Source: Wandonia sp964447015
GTDB taxonomy: Bacteria > Bacteroidota > Bacteroidia > Flavobacteriales_D > Crocinitomicaceae
Assembly (NCBI GenBank): GCA_964447015.1
Contig: CAYUQU010000021.1
Span: 1-46,244, forward strand
Reading direction: 5' to 3'
DNA: 46,244 bases
The position numbers and the translations under genes are program-made. Of this stretch, positions 25,947-34,251 are shown one piece after another. The notes below the pieces were generated by a model. That model saw nothing but the letters and a program-made list of their open reading frames with translations. It searched no databases and was not told the origin of the DNA. Every line of letters starts with the position of its first letter. Position 1 is the stretch's first letter.

Positions 25947-27403
25947 TTTTTCTTAAACCATTTAGCCATTGAAAAATTAAAATCCACCAAAGGAAGGTCA
26001 TTCGATGCTCTAATATTTAGGTATATAGCGAAGGGAGCAAGGATAAACGAACTTAACCAAACTCCGACCCAAGGAACAACAACTTCAGATTTTAGCATGT
26101 TTTCGCCAGTAATTGAGATGACGTAATAAATCATAAACAGTAGAACGGCAATCACAACTGGAGCGCCAAATCCCCCTTTTTTTACGATAGCACCAAGTGG
26201 AGCACCAACAAAAAACAAAATAAAAATAGATACACTAAGCGCAAATTTCTTGTGGTATTCAGCGTCTATTTTTAGAAGCTCTTCTTTATGAGCTTTTAAA
26301 ATAAATTTTTGACTTTCCACATTTTGCAGCCGCCTTCGCAGTTTGGATATAGCTTCTGTGTACGCTACTCTTAGTTGAGAAGAGTTAAGTGAGTCCAATG
26401 AAATAATTAATGTATCGTTAAGAAGAATTGTAGATGAAGAATCATTAGGTGCGCTGTTTGTTTCAATAGACCTTTTATAATCTTTTGAAAGATTGTAAAT
26501 ATGGTCATTTATTGTGCCTCTTGCAAAAGTGTTAGAAACTTTATGGTATTTAGCTACGGTAGAATCAACAGCATGACTTAATTGAAAGATATTCATCATT
26601 TCAAATTGATTCTTAAAAAGTTCTTCGTTTGTTCTTTCAATTTGAAAGCCTGAAAGATCAAGTTTTATAGTGGCTGTTTCGAAATGTGATTTTCGAGCAG
26701 GTTGATATTCTTTGTAAATTGGATTACCATCTTGACCAAAAGTGGGAGGGGAGGATGGTAACTCTTCGTTCATGAACCCACTGATAAGTTGAAAAAGTAA
26801 AAAATCTCCATTAGGGGAACGGTATATTTGTCCACTATCTGCTTTTATAACTCGAATAAATTGCGGATTTGTTTCATCGTAAATTGTAATTTGTTCGAAT
26901 GAATTGTCTTTTCCTTTTTGAACTTTAATGCTGAAACCTGTAATATCTTTGGAGAATGAACCGGGCTTTAGCACAAGTGCGATTTTCGTTTGTTGAATGT
27001 CGTAAATCAGAGTGCGCATTTTTAAATTAGCGACAGGTACTATATAATTTGAAAAATAGAAAGTCACTAAAGCAAGTACTATCATGAAAGACATTAAAGG
27101 CTTCATTATTTTATATAATGACATTCCTGCGGCTTTCAACGCTGTCAATTCATTATTTTCAGCAAAATTCCCCAATGTCATTATTGAAGATAATAACACT
27201 GCTAGTGGAAGCGCTAATGGTATTAGGTGAGCTGAAACATAGACTAACAATTCAAGAATAATATGAAACTCAAGACCTTTGCCCATTAAATCATCAATGT
27301 ATTTCCAAAAAAATTGCATGATGAGAATGAACATCGAAATGAACAACGTCACAAAGAATGGACCGATGAAAGATTTGAGACTAAATAGATATAGTTTCTT
27401 CAC
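25943..27403 (-). CDS. LptF/LptG-family permease
   Basis: A 486-residue inner membrane protein of the YjgP/YjgQ family, whose E. coli members LptF and LptG form the membrane part of the ABC exporter that lifts lipopolysaccharide out of the inner membrane. Three N-terminal helices (about 12-32, 52-78, 98-120), a long periplasmic domain with a jellyroll-like core (about 130-330), and three C-terminal helices (about 385-405, 410-430, 440-465) match the family. It is longer than E. coli LptF/G by a periplasmic insert of polar sequence. The start LYLFSLKSFIGPFFVTLFIS is typical. Which of LptF or LptG it replaces cannot be told here. It heads an operon with two glycosyltransferases and ribBA. Confidence 0.9.
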   Translation of the reverse strand: MKKLYLFSLKSFIGPFFVTLFISMFILIMQFFWKYIDDLMGKGLEFHIILELLVYVSAHLIPLALPLAVLLSSIMTLGNFAENNELTALKAAGMSLYKIMKPLMSFMIVLALVTFYFSNYIVPVANLKMRTLIYDIQQTKIALVLKPGSFSKDITGFSIKVQKGKDNSFEQITIYDETNPQFIRVIKADSGQIYRSPNGDFLLFQLISGFMNEELPSSPPTFGQDGNPIYKEYQPARKSHFETATIKLDLSGFQIERTNEELFKNQFEMMNIFQLSHAVDSTVAKYHKVSNTFARGTINDHIYNLSKDYKRSIETNSAPNDSSSTILLNDTLIISLDSLNSSQLRVAYTEAISKLRRRLQNVESQKFILKAHKEELLKIDAEYHKKFALSVSIFILFFVGAPLGAIVKKGGFGAPVVIAVLLFMIYYVISITGENMLKSEVVVPWVGVWLSSFILAPFAIYLNIRASNDLPLVDFNFSMAKWFKKK

Positions 27404-27447
27404 ACTTTAAGTATTCTAAAGTACAAAGTTAATTGACTTTCTTATTG

Positions 27448-27840
27448 CTAGGCTCCAATAATACGTTTTAATTCCCCAATTTGAGAATCCCACAAGGATT
27501 TTGCCTCTTCGATTTCATCTTCTTCTGCAAAATCAGTTACATAAAAGAGTGTCAGTTTTGTCATTGGATCAGTAGTGACTCTAAATTCGAAGTATGTTTT
27601 GTCGTCTTCATCGTCCTCGTTAATCCATTGCCATTTTATACTTTCACCATTGCGTTGCGTGATAAGTTGAGCTTCTTCTTCAACTCCGTCCCAAATAAAT
27701 GTGTAAACATCATCTTTACTGATGTTTACGTTGTCAGCAAACCACTCACTAAGTCCACTTGGATTGGAAACAAGATTATAGAGAACTTTGGGAGAAGCCT
27801 TTAAAAGATATTCTAATTCATATTTCTTTTTTTCTGACAT
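27448..27840 (-). CDS. START-like (SRPBCC superfamily) domain protein
   Basis: A 130-residue small acidic protein with the SRPBCC/START-like fold. It begins with KYELEYLLKASPKVLYNLVS, followed by NPSGLSEWFADNV, which resembles the AHSA1-type pattern in which a Trp-Phe segment lines the pocket. The C-terminal helix is LWDSQIGELKRIIGA. This compact form is widely conserved in Bacteroidota, where no firm function is known to me. It is transcribed from the same strand as the LptF/LptG-type gene 44 nt downstream and may lead that transcript. A divergent methyltransferase gene lies upstream. Confidence 0.82.
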   Translation of the reverse strand: MSEKKKYELEYLLKASPKVLYNLVSNPSGLSEWFADNVNISKDDVYTFIWDGVEEEAQLITQRNGESIKWQWINEDDEDDKTYFEFRVTTDPMTKLTLFYVTDFAEEDEIEEAKSLWDSQIGELKRIIGA

Positions 27841-27842
27841 GC

Positions 27843-27869
27843 TTGAAGAATTAATTATTTATAACTTCG
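27843..27869 (+). promoter_or_regulatory. Possible promoter of the membrane methyltransferase gene
   Basis: TTG (27843-27845) and TAACTTCG (27862-27869, one mismatch to TAnnTTTG), 16 nt apart, 44 nt before ATG 27914. Confidence 0.35.
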
Positions 27870-27913
27870 CAGTATTATTTATTGTGTGCTGAAATATACA
27901 TAAAAACTTTTAG

Positions 27914-28663
27914 ATGGCGTTATTACATTCTTTCGAAAAATCAGGAAATTTTTTATTTAGATATCGTGGTCAAATTCCTGTTTTACTTTTTATTGCTGCA
28001 ATCCCTGTAATTTATGTTACAGATTATACTTTTGTAGAAGGCAGTGATAATCTCTACATGGCCTTGCTAATTTTTTCAGCTCTTGTAGCATTTTCGGGAC
28101 TTGTTATTCGTGCCATTGCAATCGGTACATCGAATAAGAATACTTCAGGGCGTAATACAAAAGAACAAGTTGCAGAAGCGTTGAACACAAAAGGAATTTA
28201 TTCAACGATGCGCCACCCATTGTATGTAGGGAACTATCTTATGTGGATTGGAATTGTGATTTATACGTTTAATATTTGGTTTTTCCTTGTCGTAAGTCTT
28301 TTGTTTTGGCTTTATTACGAGCGAATTATGTTTGCAGAGGAACGTTTTTTAGAGCGTAAATTTGGCGATGATTATGTGAAATGGTCTCTATCAGTTCCTG
28401 CTTTTATTCCTTCGTTTAAAAACTACGAAAAGAGTTCAATTCCCTTTTCAATGAAAACAATTTTGCGAAGAGAATACTCTGGTGTATCAGCAACAATTAT
28501 CGGATTTATTTTCATTGACATTTTTCGTGATGCCGTTGTGTCAGGGAGTTTTATTTACCATCACTACTATGGAATTGTGTTTGGAATTGCAATTTTTATT
28601 TCCTTGTTTTTCAGAACCTTGAAGCATAATACGAAAATTTTGTTTGAGGAAGATCGTTCATAG
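27914..28663 (+). CDS. Isoprenylcysteine carboxyl methyltransferase-like membrane methyltransferase
   Basis: A 249-residue polytopic membrane methyltransferase of the ICMT/PEMT superfamily. Membrane segments are at about 18-40, 47-70, 105-135, 185-205 and 215-235. The SAM-binding region shows the family motifs GIYSTMRHPLYVGNYLMWIG (about 96-115) and, after two helices, FAEERFLERKFGDDYVKW (about 138-155), where the Glu and the RHPLY are the hallmark. Family substrates are lipids or isoprenylated groups. The related LmtA methylates lipid A phosphate, which would suit an envelope-rich neighbourhood, but this is a guess. It is the last gene before tRNA-Met. Confidence 0.82.
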   Translation: MALLHSFEKSGNFLFRYRGQIPVLLFIAAIPVIYVTDYTFVEGSDNLYMALLIFSALVAFSGLVIRAIAIGTSNKNTSGRNTKEQVAEALNTKGIYSTMRHPLYVGNYLMWIGIVIYTFNIWFFLVVSLLFWLYYERIMFAEERFLERKFGDDYVKWSLSVPAFIPSFKNYEKSSIPFSMKTILRREYSGVSATIIGFIFIDIFRDAVVSGSFIYHHYYGIVFGIAIFISLFFRTLKHNTKILFEEDRS

Positions 28664-28687
28664 TATAAAGTAATTAAAAAAAGCTAT

Positions 28688-28695
28688 TATATTTG
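28688..28695 (+). promoter_or_regulatory. -7 element for tRNA-Met
   Basis: TATATTTG, a perfect TAnnTTTG. The predicted transcript starts about 5 nt later, exactly at a 7-bp hairpin (28701-28720). The -33 box is not evident. Confidence 0.55.
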
Positions 28696-28700
28696 CACCC

Positions 28701-28720
28701 GCAAAACACTATAGTTTTGC
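28701..28720 (+). other. 5' leader hairpin of tRNA-Met
   Basis: GCAAAAC, loop ACTATA, GTTTTGC: a perfect 7-bp stem located 5 nt after the -7 element and 4 nt before the tRNA. tRNA-Asp has a matching arrangement with an unrelated sequence. Confidence 0.65.
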
Positions 28721-28724
28721 CCGA

Positions 28725-28798
28725 GGCGCGGTAGCTCAGTTGGTTAGAGCACAGGATTCATAACCCTGAGGTCGGGAGTTCAAATCTCCCCCGCGCCA
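28725..28798 (+). tRNA. tRNA-Met (anticodon CAT)
   Basis: The cloverleaf can be drawn: acceptor GGCGCGG with CCGCGCC, D arm GCTC/GAGC, anticodon loop TTCATAA, T arm GGGAG-TTCAAAT-CTCCC, discriminator A. The encoded 3' end reads ACA, so CCA must be added. The innermost anticodon-stem pair is A opposite C. The acceptor stem is fully paired, as in elongator tRNA-Met and unlike initiator tRNA. An Ile tRNA with modified CAT is the other possibility. Confidence 0.93.
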
Positions 28799-28799
28799 C

Positions 28800-28831
28800 A
28801 AAGCCCAGATAGAAATGTCTAGGGCTTTTTT
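28800..28831 (+). terminator. Rho-independent terminator after tRNA-Met
   Basis: AAAGCCC pairs with GGGCTTT, with an inner AGA/TCT extension, followed by six T. It begins just past the tRNA. Confidence 0.85.
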
Positions 28832-28853
28832 GTTTTGTTGTGCGGTCATGTGG

Positions 28854-28880
28854 TAGGGACGCACGGCCCGTGCGTCCCTA
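28854..28880. repeat. GC-rich near-perfect palindrome
   Basis: TAGGGACGCACGG and CCGTGCGTCCCTA form a 13-bp perfect inverted repeat around a single C. It is markedly GC-rich compared with its surroundings. Palindromes of the type TAGGGACGC...GCGTCCCTA occur scattered in many bacterial genomes, so this is probably a mobile palindromic unit rather than a gene-specific site. Confidence 0.8.
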
Positions 28881-28974
28881 ATTTTATCGGGCAATAATAA
28901 TTTGATGGTTGTATTTGTGAATATGTTTGCGTCCATCAGTGAGGTTAGTTTGGAGTTCAGCGAAACAGTATGTC

Positions 28975-29004
28975 AAAAAAAAAGGTTCCAACAGAACCTT
29001 TTTT
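28975..29004. terminator. Terminator of the J-domain gene (bidirectional shape)
   Basis: GGTTC (28984-28988), loop CAACA, GAACC (28994-28998), with A9 on the left and T6 on the right. On the minus strand the T9 tract follows the stem, 38 nt past the stop of the J-domain gene. Confidence 0.8.
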
Positions 29005-29042
29005 ATATCTAAACGCCTTTTATGGCAATATTGAGAACCGAA

Positions 29043-29492
29043 CTAGTTTTCCTGCAATGCTTTCTTAGCTTTTCGATACAAATAAGAATTGTAGATACTT
29101 CGCTTGGCAAAACGAACTTGTTTGTCTGAGTTGATAAACTTGCTGAACACATTTGCTGTCACACCAAAATACTCATAACTATTTCCATCCGTGAATGTGA
29201 TTTCAAGCAAAAGCCCTTTGTGCTTCATGTCAGTAATTCCACATTCCATAGTTGTCTTTGTATATTCTTCAAGATTTGCAACTTTAGTTTCTGGTGCAAT
29301 ACTTACCAAGAAATGATAGCCATCAACCACACGTCGCCCCATGATTTTAGCTTCTTCCTGCATAGGATCCCCATCTTGAAACTTGTCAGGATGCCATTGT
29401 TTAACCAAACTTCGATAAGTTGATTTTAATTCGCTTAGATTGATTTCATTTTCAATCTGAAATAATTTTTTGTACTCGTTAATACGCTTCAT
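29043..29492 (-). CDS. J-domain protein with C-terminal KTSC-like domain
   Basis: A 149-residue protein. Residues about 3-65 are a J-domain: YKKLFQIENEINLSELKSTY, then the invariant HPD in LVKQWHPDKFQDGDP, and a helix IMGRRVVDGYHFLVS. Residues about 90-149 resemble a KTSC domain: LLLEITFTDGNSYEYFGVTA and VFSKFINSDKQVRFAKRSIY, then NSYLYRKA. J-domains stimulate Hsp70 ATPase. KTSC is a short domain named from lysyl-tRNA synthetase C-termini and its role is unclear. The protein is cytosolic, monocistronic and followed by a strong terminator. The KTSC call is by pattern and less certain than the J-domain. Confidence 0.82.
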   Translation of the reverse strand: MKRINEYKKLFQIENEINLSELKSTYRSLVKQWHPDKFQDGDPMQEEAKIMGRRVVDGYHFLVSIAPETKVANLEEYTKTTMECGITDMKHKGLLLEITFTDGNSYEYFGVTANVFSKFINSDKQVRFAKRSIYNSYLYRKAKKALQEN

Positions 29493-29861
29493 GTAAATAA
29501 AAATGTGAAGTTGAATTACTCATTATGCTGATAAGTAATGAGTTGTCGAAATATGTTTAATCAGTTTATATGTTTATATAGTCGATGTTCATTTTTTTCG
29601 ACGCGCAAAGGTACTGCATTTTATTTAATGTGTTGCAGTATCTGTTGGTTTTAGTCAGATTTAGACTTCAAGACTCAAGAGTCCGTCAATTAAACGAGCT
29701 CTTGAGTCTAAGTAAAAGTATGTTAATCAATCCTAAATAATAGTACTGCTTGTTGTATAGCTCAGAATAATTATGTATTTTAAACCTACGGTTCATGAAA
29801 TCAGGTAAGGATAATAAACACGATGCATTTTAGAATTTTGCATCAAAATCAAAAAATAATT
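29493..29861. other. Divergent intergenic region, J-domain gene to OsmC gene
   Basis: Of these 369 nt, the only clear structure is hairpin repeat copy C at 29671-29709. TAGAATTTTG at 29831-29840 resembles a -7 element for osmC with two extra spacer bases. No ORF or RNA gene is apparent. Confidence 0.5.
29671..29709. repeat. Intergenic hairpin repeat, copy C (11-bp perfect arms)
   Basis: AGACTCAAGAG (29671-29681) is the exact reverse complement of CTCTTGAGTCT (29699-29709), with a 17-nt loop. It shares the AGACTCAAG core with copies A and B and lies between divergent genes. Confidence 0.8.
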
Positions 29862-30275
29862 ATGATAAGAACAGCGACAGCCAATTGGCAAGGAACGGGA
29901 AAAGAAGGTAAAGGACATTTATCAACGCAAAGTGGTGTGTTGGACAAAACGCAATATTCATTTAGCACTCGATTTGAAGACGGAAAAGGTACTAACCCTG
30001 AAGAATTGATAGGAGCAGCTCATGCAGGATGTTTTTCAATGAAACTGGCATTTAATTTAACTGATGCAGGCTTTCCTCCAAAGGAACTGGAAACGAAGTG
30101 CGAGATAAAATTCGAGGATGGTTCAATTGTCAAATCCCATTTGATATTAAAGGCTCAGGTAGATACGATTTCTAAAGACAAGTTTGAGGAACTTATGCTG
30201 GATGCAAAGGAAAATTGTCCCATCTCAAAGTTGCTGAACACTAAAATTACAGTGGAGTATAGTTTGAATAAGTAA
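29862..30275 (+). CDS. OsmC/Ohr-family peroxiredoxin-like protein
   Basis: A 137-residue OsmC-type thiol peroxidase. ATG 29862 is chosen because the family sequence starts there (IRTATANWQGTGKEGKGHLS); an upstream frame from 29823 adds unrelated residues. The two redox cysteines are in AAHAGCFSMKLA (about residue 61) and ENCPISKLL (about 123), the OsmC/Ohr arrangement. GTNPEELIGAAHAGCFS is the family signature. Such enzymes reduce organic hydroperoxides using lipoylated or thiol partners. It is followed after 21 nt by an AsmA-like gene on the same strand, which may just share the transcript. Confidence 0.92.
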   Translation: MIRTATANWQGTGKEGKGHLSTQSGVLDKTQYSFSTRFEDGKGTNPEELIGAAHAGCFSMKLAFNLTDAGFPPKELETKCEIKFEDGSIVKSHLILKAQVDTISKDKFEELMLDAKENCPISKLLNTKITVEYSLNK

Positions 30276-30296
30276 GCTCTCATCTATAAAAAGGCG

Positions 30297-31928
30297 ATGG
30301 TAAAAATTAAAAGGAAATGGTTAAGACGAACTTTGCGAGTTTTGGCTGTTTCCATTTTTTTAATATTGGTTTTTGTATTTTTCTTTCTTGAGAATATTAT
30401 AATCAGTAGCATTGAACGTAAATTGGACAATTCATACGGGAATACTTACATTGTTGATTATGAAAGCCTTGATTATAGTGTCTCTTTTTCTTCCATTTCG
30501 ATTAAACTTAAAGGAGTCAAGTTGAAAACGGATACTGTAATTGCGCAAGAAAAAAAGAACCCCATACTTTTTATTGAAAGTGAATCTATAGCTTTAGAAT
30601 CGATTTCACTGTGGAATATTTTCTTTCGTTCAGCAATGGACGTGGATATAATCAAAATTGATTCGCCACATATTTCAGTAGCTGTGGATAAGAATGTCAA
30701 TGAAAGTGGAAGCAAGAATTCGGCTGAAACGAAAAGGAATATCTCAAAATACATTTCAAAGTTGAGTTTTAATGAGTTCATTATCACAAACGGTTCAGCA
30801 GAATTTTTTAATGATGTAAAAATGTCAGATACACTTTTTAGTTTGAAGAATATAGAATTTAAGGCCGAGAACTTTAAATCATTCAGCGAAAATCTTTCAG
30901 AACTATTAAGTGTTGAAAGATATAAAAGTATTTCTATTGAGAGCGAAACGTTTTATATCAGCTTCGGGAAAGATCAGTATAGTGCTTCTACAGGAAGTTT
31001 TAAGGCAGAATTAATAAAAGGTAACATAGAATTAAGGGATATTCATTTATGTCCACCATATGAGAAAATTAGAGCTGGTAAGGAACTCCGAGGTGATATT
31101 AAAATCAATGAGCTGAAACTCAGAGGCGTGAAGTATTTAGAAAAAGATAAGCAATCTGTATCAATAGACACTGCGATTATTGCAAACACAAATATTGACT
31201 TAACGAAAAATCATGCAGTGAGTAAACAGCGCGCGAAATTTTTGTGGATGGAACGTTTATCGGAAATAAGTGAAGCTATTTCAATTAAATATGTAAAACT
31301 TTTAGATTGCTCTCTTTCAGCAAAATTACTTTACTTAAACGATAGTGATGTGTATACGCTTTATTTGAATGAATTGAATGGTACGATTGAGAATCTCAAT
31401 ACTAAAGGTATTTCGGGTAGTTTGAATTTAAAAGCAACATCGAATATTTTTAAAACAGGAAAATTACAAATTAATGTATCTTTTCCTTATAATGATCCAC
31501 TTTCGTCCTCTTTTAATGGCACAATTTCAACCATTGACTTGAAGTCCTTTAATGAATTAATTGGCTCCACATATCCTTTGAGAATAGAGAGTGGTAAGTT
31601 GAAAAAATTGACCTTTAATGGAAGTACAAAAGATGACATGAGCAAAGGGAAATTGACTTTTGAATATACCGATTTAGAGGGGAGTTTCCTTAAAGATAGA
31701 AATGGAGACAAGAAACGTGCACCTATTTTATCTACTCTTGTCAATATGTTTATTCATTCCTCAAACCCAAGAAGTGAGCAAGATTCAATTGAAGAAGTTA
31801 GTTTCTCATTTTTAAAGAAAGAACATCAAGGACAGATTATGCTTTGGTTAGGAGGTGTACTCGATGGAGCTGTCAAAACAATAGTCAAAGAAAAAAGGCA
31901 TGATTTTGTCTTGAATCAAACCAAATAA
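30297..31928 (+). CDS. AsmA-like/DUF748-type inner-membrane-anchored protein
   Basis: A 543-residue protein with one N-terminal membrane helix (about 11-33, VLAVSIFLILVFVFFFLENI) and a large beta-rich exported region. The repeated pattern of short strands such as YESLDYSVSFSSISIKLKGV and IIKIDSPHISVAVD is typical of AsmA/TamB/DUF748 proteins, which in other bacteria form grooves that carry phospholipid between membranes. The C-terminal part (GTISTIDLKSFNELIGSTYP, then LRIESGKLKKLTFNG) resembles the closing AsmA domain. The family call is by overall pattern, not by a catalytic motif. The start codon is ATG 30297, 21 nt after osmC. Confidence 0.68.
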   Translation: MVKIKRKWLRRTLRVLAVSIFLILVFVFFFLENIIISSIERKLDNSYGNTYIVDYESLDYSVSFSSISIKLKGVKLKTDTVIAQEKKNPILFIESESIALESISLWNIFFRSAMDVDIIKIDSPHISVAVDKNVNESGSKNSAETKRNISKYISKLSFNEFIITNGSAEFFNDVKMSDTLFSLKNIEFKAENFKSFSENLSELLSVERYKSISIESETFYISFGKDQYSASTGSFKAELIKGNIELRDIHLCPPYEKIRAGKELRGDIKINELKLRGVKYLEKDKQSVSIDTAIIANTNIDLTKNHAVSKQRAKFLWMERLSEISEAISIKYVKLLDCSLSAKLLYLNDSDVYTLYLNELNGTIENLNTKGISGSLNLKATSNIFKTGKLQINVSFPYNDPLSSSFNGTISTIDLKSFNELIGSTYPLRIESGKLKKLTFNGSTKDDMSKGKLTFEYTDLEGSFLKDRNGDKKRAPILSTLVNMFIHSSNPRSEQDSIEEVSFSFLKKEHQGQIMLWLGGVLDGAVKTIVKEKRHDFVLNQTK

Positions 31929-32019
31929 CTAGGAGTTTAGATCTTCTTCCGCCACTTGATGAAATTAAATATTTCCTACTGTTATTTCAACAGCTAAGAG
32001 GTATGTTCTTTTGATTCAA

Positions 32020-33531
32020 TTAATAACTTAATTTTGTACTAACGAGTTCATTTTTGTCTCTTTCCTTACTTGCACTGATCAGCCAAACTGAATTCCCATC
32101 TATTTTCATTGCTGTTTGGGGAATGATCATGTACTCTCCATGTTTTCCACCCATCGTTTCTTCTCTACACACCATTGTTTTTGAAGTCTCTCCTGTTTCA
32201 ATATTTAAAAAGTGCGTTGCCGCATTAAAAATATTTGCCATTCCAGGACCTACAACTTTCGCATCAGGAGTATCGTATTTATATAAATGGTCTCTAAACA
32301 ACACAGCTAACTCACCCTGATTTGTTTCCCAAATAAAAAATGAATTTGTTTTCCCATTATCATTCATCGATTTTACTTCTCTTTCTATTTGACGACTCCA
32401 AGTAAGACCTCCTGTCGCGCTATTTATTCTGTAAAGAAATATAGAACGGTTGGTATGTTCGTAATTGTACTGAGGGTTTGTAGTTGCTCCAGGATTTATA
32501 AGATCTTGTTTCTCAAAAAGTTGTTCTCCTGAAAAAATATAATCACCGCCATCCAACTGAATGAGTTGACGAGCTGTCAAATTTTCTCTTCCTTTAATGT
32601 CAGTTGCTGTCAAACTTAGAATGTCACCTGAACTGCCATTTGCTTTCACATAAAATACACCAGTAGGAGTGGAGACGTTAATTCCCACTTTTTTATCGGA
32701 GAAATAGAAACCTGCTTGCACGAAATTATTGTCCTTGTCAAAAGAAGTTGAAGAAGAGGAGATTATAAGATTCTCTTTCATGTCCAACTTCGTTTCCTTT
32801 ACAGAAGATCCATTGTTTGTAAACGTAAAAAGAGCTTGAAAATCCATTTCCTTTTTAATCTTAACACGTTTAGTAATGAATACATTACCTAAGTTATTTA
32901 CTGCAAATTCATTTACTGGGCCTTTTACACTTGGATATGGGAAATCATAAGTTTTTTCCCACAAAAGATTAAAACTCTTATCATAAACCCACAGCATACA
33001 TTTTTCATTTCCCTCTTTCTCGAAAGGCATTTCACCAAAAATGAGGACTTTTGATCCATCAGGACTTACTGTTACATGAAAATTCCCTGCATTCATCGCC
33101 TTGTCGGCTTTAAAGTGAGTTAATTCCGTACCAGCTCCGCGTTCACATTGCTCATTGATTGGGTAATAATTCACCGCATGTTTGCCTTCTGCTTTTATTA
33201 AATGTGATTTAAATAAAAACAACTGGTCATTTATGACATGAAATCCTTCATAAATGTTGGCATCATCGGGTTTTAAAGTGTTTTGTTCTAAAAGGTTTGA
33301 CCCTACTTTTTTATAGTTCGAATCATACGAGTCAAGTTGAATTTTTCTATTGACGGGCATATTCATAACGAACACATCTTGAAGTATGTAGTGATGAGTA
33401 GAAGTTGAATAATGTGTAAACTCCACATCATTAAACTCTTGCGTGTTTCGAGGCTCAATAAATTCAACTGTTTGAGCGTGATTGATATGTATAAAACTAA
33501 ATATTGAGAGAATAGAAAAAATGATTTTCAT
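32020..33531 (-). CDS. Secreted protein of unknown function, beta-propeller-like
   Basis: A 503-residue exported protein. ATG 33531 is chosen over an upstream start at 33570 because it gives a clean signal peptide (MKIIFSILSIFSFIHINHAQ). The mature part is rich in short beta-strands with turns such as SPDGSKVLIFGE, DKDNNFVQAGFYFSD and NLGNVFITKRV, which suggests a repeated-blade structure. No catalytic motif or sorting tail is visible, and I assign no function. It is a single gene on the minus strand and converges on the AsmA-like gene. Confidence 0.65.
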   Translation of the reverse strand: MKIIFSILSIFSFIHINHAQTVEFIEPRNTQEFNDVEFTHYSTSTHHYILQDVFVMNMPVNRKIQLDSYDSNYKKVGSNLLEQNTLKPDDANIYEGFHVINDQLFLFKSHLIKAEGKHAVNYYPINEQCERGAGTELTHFKADKAMNAGNFHVTVSPDGSKVLIFGEMPFEKEGNEKCMLWVYDKSFNLLWEKTYDFPYPSVKGPVNEFAVNNLGNVFITKRVKIKKEMDFQALFTFTNNGSSVKETKLDMKENLIISSSSTSFDKDNNFVQAGFYFSDKKVGINVSTPTGVFYVKANGSSGDILSLTATDIKGRENLTARQLIQLDGGDYIFSGEQLFEKQDLINPGATTNPQYNYEHTNRSIFLYRINSATGGLTWSRQIEREVKSMNDNGKTNSFFIWETNQGELAVLFRDHLYKYDTPDAKVVGPGMANIFNAATHFLNIETGETSKTMVCREETMGGKHGEYMIIPQTAMKIDGNSVWLISASKERDKNELVSTKLSY

Positions 33532-33662
33532 GGGATTAATTTTTACTAAAGCTAATGATAATATGCTCAATATAAAAGGGAATGGGAGAAAAGGTTGTTT
33601 TCAAAATGACACAGCAGAGGAGATCAGAGTTAAATAATAACCTACCGAAAGTGTTTTTAGGT

Positions 33663-34112
33663 TTATTTTAACCCCGTCTTAACCCGTGTATCAATCAAAT
33701 GCACAATTTTCCACTTTCCGTCAAAATTCACTAACACAAACGAGTTGACTCCAGTGTGTGAAAGTTGTTCATTTACGTAAAACGAATAAGGAGTCCACAC
33801 ATGTGCTAATTTTCCATCTTCCTCGACTTTGTATGATTCGATTTCTTCTCGAAATGCCATTTCATCTGGAATCTTAGCAAAAGAGTTTAGAAAATCGTCT
33901 GCATTATCCACCATAATTGATGTCGGTCCTTCTTTTATGTTTGCGATTGTTTTAATGACGATTTCTTCATGTAGAGCGCTTCGCATATCTGCTGTGTCCT
34001 TTTGATGAAAAGCTACAAAAAACGATTCGATGCATTGTTGCGGGGTTTCGCTTTGGGCGTGGGTGCTTAGTGAGATTATGGGGAGGAGGAGAGTGATGAG
34101 GGCTTTTTTCAT
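33663..34112 (-). CDS. Secreted NTF2-like (SnoaL-type) protein
   Basis: A 149-residue protein with a signal peptide (MKKALITLLLPIISLSTHAQ) and a single NTF2-like domain. Typical features are an N-terminal helix (CIESFFVAFHQKDTADMRSA), a strand pair with IVIKTIANIKEG, and closing strands (VNSFVLVNFDGKWKIVHLID). NTF2-like domains bind small ligands or act as scaffolds, and many are not enzymes. It is not clearly linked to a pathway. It lies 139 nt after another small exported NTF2-like gene on the same strand, and the two may be old duplicates. Confidence 0.78.
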   Translation of the reverse strand: MKKALITLLLPIISLSTHAQSETPQQCIESFFVAFHQKDTADMRSALHEEIVIKTIANIKEGPTSIMVDNADDFLNSFAKIPDEMAFREEIESYKVEEDGKLAHVWTPYSFYVNEQLSHTGVNSFVLVNFDGKWKIVHLIDTRVKTGLK

Positions 34113-34251
34113 ATGAGTGGAGATTTAATGTTTGTGATTGTCAAGCAACAGTTTTTTTAATTTTGAGTTATTGTGAAGTTAATTAAAAAGGTGGAAAGGC
34201 TACTTCTGAATTCGTGAAAGATTTTTTTAGGCTTAAAATTTTTAAAAAAAC

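Noticed and set aside
28736..28936. Minus-strand 66-codon ORF over tRNA-Met
   Set aside because: It reads through the tRNA and its terminator; its product (with RGGDLNSRPQGYESCALTN) is the usual false translation of a tRNA antisense strand.
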